Assembly (NCBI GenBank): GCA_031281385.1
Contig: JAITFL010000053.1
Location: 1 to 45,843, forward strand
Direction: 5' to 3'
Length of the DNA: 45,843 nt
Source: Holophagales bacterium
GTDB lineage: Bacteria; Acidobacteriota; Holophagae; Holophagales; Holophagaceae
The stretch's first letter is position 1. Every line of letters begins with the position of its first letter. Position numbers and translations under genes: made by a program. Below are positions 43,067 through 45,843 of the stretch, piece after piece. The notes below the pieces were generated by a model. It saw only the letters and a program-made list of their open reading frames with translations. It did not search any database and had not been told where the DNA came from.

Positions 43067-43231
43067 GGAAACTATATATTTGATTTCACAGATTCCTAAT
43101 ATCAGCAGTAACAGCAATTTTCAAGGAATGCTAAAATGAACAATTTATTATTAGGTTGTCTGAAAGATTGGGTGAATGTATTACCTTTTAATGATTGGTT
43201 CATTTTTTGGGGAATCAAGTATATAGTTCCC
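43067..43231. repeat. Third, degenerate copy of the left end; possible 165-bp mini-element at the right border
   Basis: ATTTTTGGAAACTATATATT continuing TGATTTCACA (43061-43090) matches the host/left-end junction at 28549-28578 at 25 of 30 positions, in the left-end orientation. With the true right end at 43231 it bounds 165 bp with no gene, preceded by CCATTTTT, which resembles the target duplication. Confidence 0.65.
43207..43231 (-). repeat. Right terminal inverted repeat of the 14.7 kb element
   Basis: TTGGGGAA, then T, then CAAGTATATAGTTCCC: the reverse complement of 28555-28579 with one mismatch. It is followed directly by TGATTTTT and the resumed yhcG frame. Confidence 0.92.
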
Positions 43232-43239
43232 TGATTTTT
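43232..43239. repeat. Target-site duplication, right copy (TGATTTTT)
   Basis: Identical to 28547-28554. Deleting one copy with the element joins GATTTT to TATATC and restores codons for Asp-Phe-Tyr-Ile. Confidence 0.9.
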
Positions 43240-43895
43240 ATATCAAAATGACAAAGCGATATGGATGGACAAAAGACGTTCTTGTCAACAATATCGAAAA
43301 TCGGGCGTTTGAGAAGTACCTCACAAACCAGACCAATTTCGAGAAAACAATACCTGAACAATATAGACACCAAGCAAAGCTGGCTCTCAAAGATGACTAC
43401 AATTTTGACTTTATCGAAATGGGCATCGAACACAGCGAAGCGGAGTTAGAGTCGGGAATAATAAATAATGTTCGAGCATTTCTTGTAGAGATGGGCGGAG
43501 ACTTCTGTTTTATCGGTAATCAATACCATATTGACTTTGCAGGCGAAGATTATTACATTGACTTGCTTCTGTATCATAGGCGCCTGCGTTGCCTTATCGC
43601 GATTGACCTAAAAATAGGCGAATTCCAGCCAGAGTATGTGGGCAAAATGCAGTTTTATCTGACCGCGCTTGACAAAACGATGAAACTGCCGGAAGAAACC
43701 CCGCCAATCGGAATAATCATTTGCAAAAGCAAAAATCGCACAACGGTGGAATACATGTTGGAAGCATCGAATATGCCTATCGGCGTAGCGACATATTCAT
43801 ATTACGACTCTATGCCAGAAAAAATGCGCTCGCTGCTGCCAAGGCCCGACGAAATTGCTGCCATCGTTCAGAGCATTGGGGGCGATGACTGCTAG
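43232..43895 (+). pseudogene. yhcG-type (DUF1016) nuclease, C-terminal PDDEXK half
   Basis: The frame resumes as DFYIKMTKRYGWTKDVLVNNIENRAFEKY and continues through the nuclease core: FCFIGNQYHIDFAGEDYYIDLLLYHRRLRCLIAIDLKIGEFQPEYVGKM holds the D...(D)-x-K PDDEXK residues, followed by PPIGIIICKSKNRTTVEYML and PIGVATY. These are the usual C-terminal motifs of YhcG/DUF1016 proteins. An internal ATG at 43248 could initiate a truncated product, but no ribosome site precedes it. The partner half lies at 28146-28554. The coding sequence shows no other damage, so the insertion may be recent. Confidence 0.9.
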
Positions 43896-43973
43896 GCTTT
43901 GCCCAGAAAGCCAGACACATCTTAACAAGGGCAGAGCTCATTTCTTCGCTTCGCTCACCGCTTCTATATTTGG

Positions 43974-43997
43974 GGCGGGTTCGGGGGGCATGTTGTG
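43974..43997 (+). repeat. 24-bp direct repeat, right copy
   Basis: 23/24 identical to 27863-27886, same orientation. It lies about 80 bp beyond the end of the yhcG C-terminal half. Confidence 0.6.
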
Positions 43998-44065
43998 ACT
44001 CAAACATTGATTGTGACAGCATTCAGTGGTTTTTGTCCGCGTTGTTCCTTGATTTTTGGGACCAC

Positions 44066-44094
44066 TTGACAAAAGAGGCTATATATCGTATATT
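44066..44094 (+). promoter_or_regulatory. Sigma-70-type promoter of the TPR/RCC1 operon
   Basis: TTGACA (44066-44071), a 17-bp spacer and TATATT (44089-44094). Transcription would start near 44101, at or just after the first in-frame ATG (44100). Translation is therefore either leaderless or begins at the downstream ATG pair behind GGAG. Confidence 0.75.
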
Positions 44095-44117
44095 CAAATA
44101 TGAACGTTGGAGTAATG

Positions 44118-44558
44118 ATGAAAATTCTTAAGTGCCATGACATCACAAAACAGGTAACTGACAGCTTTGCCGAAATCTACACCCATTTCAAGGAGTTTCA
44201 GCAGAAGCCGGAGTACCGCCCCTACTGGGACAAGTGCATGGAATCCATAGCGGACAGGGATTTGCTGACCAACATCATTTTTTGCAACGACCTTTTCGAG
44301 ATACCGCCAGTCAAGACGTTCCTTAGGTACTACCAAGACGAATTCATCCTGCTGACAGGCGACGCAAAGGCCAAACTGGACATCTTTGTGAAGCGCAGCA
44401 TAGGGGCCTTCTGGGGAATGGTGTTCAAGTCTGTGCTTGGGTACACCGAGCAAAAAAGCGTTTCCGTGTCCATGAACGATCATTTTTTTGTAAAGACGGC
44501 CAGCGTCTATTACGGCACGGAGAAAGTCATCATCGAGCGAAAGGAGAGCCAGCCATGA
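44118..44558 (+). CDS. Hypothetical protein, first gene of the TPR/RCC1 operon
   Basis: About 146 residues, family not recognised. It is a mainly helical, soluble-looking protein (VTDSFAEIYTHFKEFQQKPEYRPYWDKCMESIADRDLLTNIIFCNDLFEIPPVKTFLRYYQDE) with a basic, beta-rich C-terminus (HFFVKTASVYYGTEKVIIERKES). I place the start at ATG 44118 because GGAG at 44109-44112 has good spacing to it. ATGs at 44115 and 44100 are in frame, and the last would be nearly leaderless from the promoter at 44066. Its end overlaps the start of the TPR gene by 4 nt (ATGA), so the two are coupled. Confidence 0.75.
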   Translation: MKILKCHDITKQVTDSFAEIYTHFKEFQQKPEYRPYWDKCMESIADRDLLTNIIFCNDLFEIPPVKTFLRYYQDEFILLTGDAKAKLDIFVKRSIGAFWGMVFKSVLGYTEQKSVSVSMNDHFFVKTASVYYGTEKVIIERKESQP

Positions 44559-45562
44559 AAAACAGCAGCAGCGCATCCATTGCGGAACCCAGCAAGGAGA
44601 CTGTTCTCAGCCCCGATACCAGCTCAGACAGTTCCCGCCGAGCAAAAGCATACATCAAACATGGCCGTGTCTGCCGCAAGTCAGAAGACTTTAGACGCGC
44701 CATTGAGGATTTTTCGCAGGCAATAAGGCTTGAGCCAAGCAACCCAAGACCCTTCCTAGAGAGGGGGCATGTACATTACGATATGGGCAGGTACGACCTT
44801 GGCATCGCCGACTATGGCAGAGCAATAGCACTTGACCCCAGTGATTCCTTCGCATATTTCTGCAGGGCAAGGGCCTTTGGAAGATTGGAGGACTATGAAC
44901 TTGCCATAGAGGATTATAGCGAATGCATCAGGCTACGTCCCGATATATCCGTTGCCTACGTCGCAAGAGGGAACGCATACTGCGCCAAGGGCGAGGACTA
45001 CAATGGCATTGCGGACTATAGCACTGCGATAGAGCTGGATCCAAGCGATGCCGGAGCCTACTACAACCGGGGCCTCGCCTATCGGAGTTTGGAAGATTTC
45101 GCTTCCGCCATAGCAGACTTCACGCAAGGCATTTGGCTAAACCCCAATGATGCCCGAGTGTTTTACGACAGGGCCAATGCACATCTTAATTTGGAGAACT
45201 TCAGCCAGGCCATTGGGGATTATTCCCATGCCATAGAACTCGATCCGCGCTTCAAAATTGCTTACAACAACAGGGGTGTCGCGCATTGCAAAATGGGCGA
45301 GTACGAGCTTGGCATAGCAGATTTTGACAGCGCAATAGCGATAAATCCCAAGAATGAAGGCGCATATTTCAACCGCGGCAACGCCCTGAAAGAGTTGGGC
45401 AACTATGTTGCCGCCATTGCGAATTACACCAAGGTTACAATGCTGAACCCCGATTTTGGACATGCGTTCCACAGCAGGGGGCTAACCTACCAGACCATCG
45501 GAGACATAACAAAAGCCAGCGCAGATTTTGAAATGGCCAACAAACTGGGCTACTACAACTGA
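44555..45562 (+). CDS. TPR-repeat protein (nine tandem repeats)
   Basis: 335 residues: a Ser-rich leader of about 25 residues, then nine 34-residue TPR units of the type [33 protein letters not shown], running to the C-terminus. It has no signal peptide, so it is probably cytoplasmic and a protein-binding scaffold. The repeats are regular and similar to one another, which suggests recent internal duplication. The ribosome site GGAGAG lies inside the preceding gene. It is followed after 59 bp by an RCC1-repeat gene. Confidence 0.9.
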   Translation: MKNSSSASIAEPSKETVLSPDTSSDSSRRAKAYIKHGRVCRKSEDFRRAIEDFSQAIRLEPSNPRPFLERGHVHYDMGRYDLGIADYGRAIALDPSDSFAYFCRARAFGRLEDYELAIEDYSECIRLRPDISVAYVARGNAYCAKGEDYNGIADYSTAIELDPSDAGAYYNRGLAYRSLEDFASAIADFTQGIWLNPNDARVFYDRANAHLNLENFSQAIGDYSHAIELDPRFKIAYNNRGVAHCKMGEYELGIADFDSAIAINPKNEGAYFNRGNALKELGNYVAAIANYTKVTMLNPDFGHAFHSRGLTYQTIGDITKASADFEMANKLGYYN

Positions 45563-45621
45563 AACCCATGAATCCTGACGCAACAAACGACAACGCAAAC
45601 ACGCATAGGAGAACATCTTTC

Positions 45622-45843
45622 ATGGCTCAACTAAAAACAAACCAAAATGACAAGCTCAAAGTCGGCTTGGCGACAATCGCGGCTGGCAGCTGTCATTCGC
45701 TGGCAATCCAAGCTGACGGCAGTCTCTGGACGTGGGGGCAAAACAATTGCGGCCAGCTTGGAGACGGCACCGGATTGGACAGAAATGCCCCCGTTAGCGT
45801 GGGTACAGCCAACGATTGGGTAGCCGTGTCCGCAGGAGATGAC
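45622..45843 (+). CDS. RCC1-repeat protein, N-terminal part (runs off window)
   Basis: 74 residues are visible. The ATG at 45622 has AGGAGA nine bases upstream; an in-frame ATG at 45568 has none. The first RCC1 blade reads [44 protein letters not shown], and the next begins WVAVSAGDD. It has no signal peptide, unlike the RCC1 protein at 29635. It is probably the third gene of the operon that starts at 44118. Confidence 0.85.
   Translation, partial: MAQLKTNQNDKLKVGLATIAAGSCHSLAIQADGSLWTWGQNNCGQLGDGTGLDRNAPVSVGTANDWVAVSAGDD

Larger units (their letters stand above)
28555..43231. mobile_element. 14,677-bp IS1595-type composite transposon carrying defence genes
   Basis: The ends are 25-bp inverted repeats (24/25), flanked by 8-bp direct repeats TGATTTTT. 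Excision with one repeat restores the interrupted yhcG frame. The only transposase inside is the IS1595/ISXO2-type gene at 36119-37114, near the middle and not beside its own pair of ends, so it probably mobilises the whole unit. Cargo from left: zinc-ribbon membrane protein, BIG2/RCC1 protein, restriction-modification operon (minus), transposase, then methylase/GHKL/receiver operon (plus). The element is visibly richer in A+T than the host genes around it. Bases 28614-28886 and 29346-29634 hold no gene that I can support. Confidence 0.9.
43896..44099. other. Gene-free region with repeat remnants
   Basis: It contains CGCTTCGCTCACCGCTTCTATAT (about 43947-43969), a partial match to the terminal block of the dispersed repeat, then the 24-bp repeat at 43974-43997. 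TCATTTCTTCGCTT (43938-43951) also occurs at 27994-28007. The promoter of the next operon lies at its right end. Confidence 0.55.

Noticed and set aside
28547..43239. Explaining the split yhcG as an assembly chimera or two separate genes
   Set aside because: Matched inverted repeats, an exact 8-bp duplication and seamless frame restoration are the signature of transposition and are unlikely by chance.

Overview
The window looks like a bacterial chromosome segment from a Gram-negative, outer-membrane-bearing, motile (chemotactic) heterotroph. Two large Oar-type TonB-dependent receptors with an N-terminal carboxypeptidase-like domain, small beta-barrel partners, GH29 and GH89 glycosidases, GlgB and RecN fit Acidobacteriota (Holophagae-like) best. 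Verrucomicrobiota or a relative is possible. This placement is a low-confidence inference from gene style, since no rRNA or other phylogenetic marker is present.

Layout. 1-1178: 5' part of glgB on the minus strand. 1849-3945: secreted GH29 alpha-L-fucosidase. 3970-6744: secreted GH89 alpha-N-acetylglucosaminidase. 6980-18351: two divergent copies of one three-gene operon (small outer-membrane protein, TonB receptor of about 1140 aa, small outer-membrane protein). They are separated by a 1.2 kb gene-free spacer bounded by a 301-bp inverted repeat, which consists of a 184-nt leader plus the signal-peptide codons. With the glycosidases this looks like a glycan capture and degradation locus. 18352-18816: three structured elements between convergent genes, including a MITE-like 100-bp element. 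18817-26491: housekeeping and sensing genes: recN, an LpdD-like small protein, a Cache-type chemoreceptor, a fused homocysteine-methyltransferase/MTHFR whose zinc cysteines are all replaced, and a second chemoreceptor. 26951-27907: a bacterial Dnmt2-like methyltransferase. 28146-43895: a yhcG-type (DUF1016) nuclease gene cut in two.

The main discovery is what cuts yhcG. A 14,677-bp element (28555-43231) has 25-bp terminal inverted repeats that match at 24 of 25 positions. It is flanked by the 8-bp direct repeat TGATTTTT, and removing it with one repeat copy restores the yhcG reading frame exactly. It encodes an IS1595/ISXO2-type transposase, a family known for 8-bp target duplications. Its cargo is (i) a membrane-anchored zinc-ribbon-like protein, (ii) a secreted protein with three BIG2 domains and two sets of seven RCC1 blades, (iii) a translationally coupled type II restriction-modification operon (two C5-cytosine methyltransferases and an HNH nuclease), and (iv) a compact DNA methylase / double-GHKL-ATPase / receiver-domain operon that resembles a two-component system built around a DNA methyltransferase. 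I regard (iv), carried on a transposon, as the best candidate for an undescribed defence or epigenetic system here.

43896-45843: a gene-poor stretch with repeats, then a promoter-led operon of a small unknown protein, a nine-repeat TPR protein and the start of another RCC1-repeat protein that runs off the window. No rRNA, tRNA or CRISPR array was seen. A dispersed intergenic repeat occurs about five times, always outside the 14.7 kb element.
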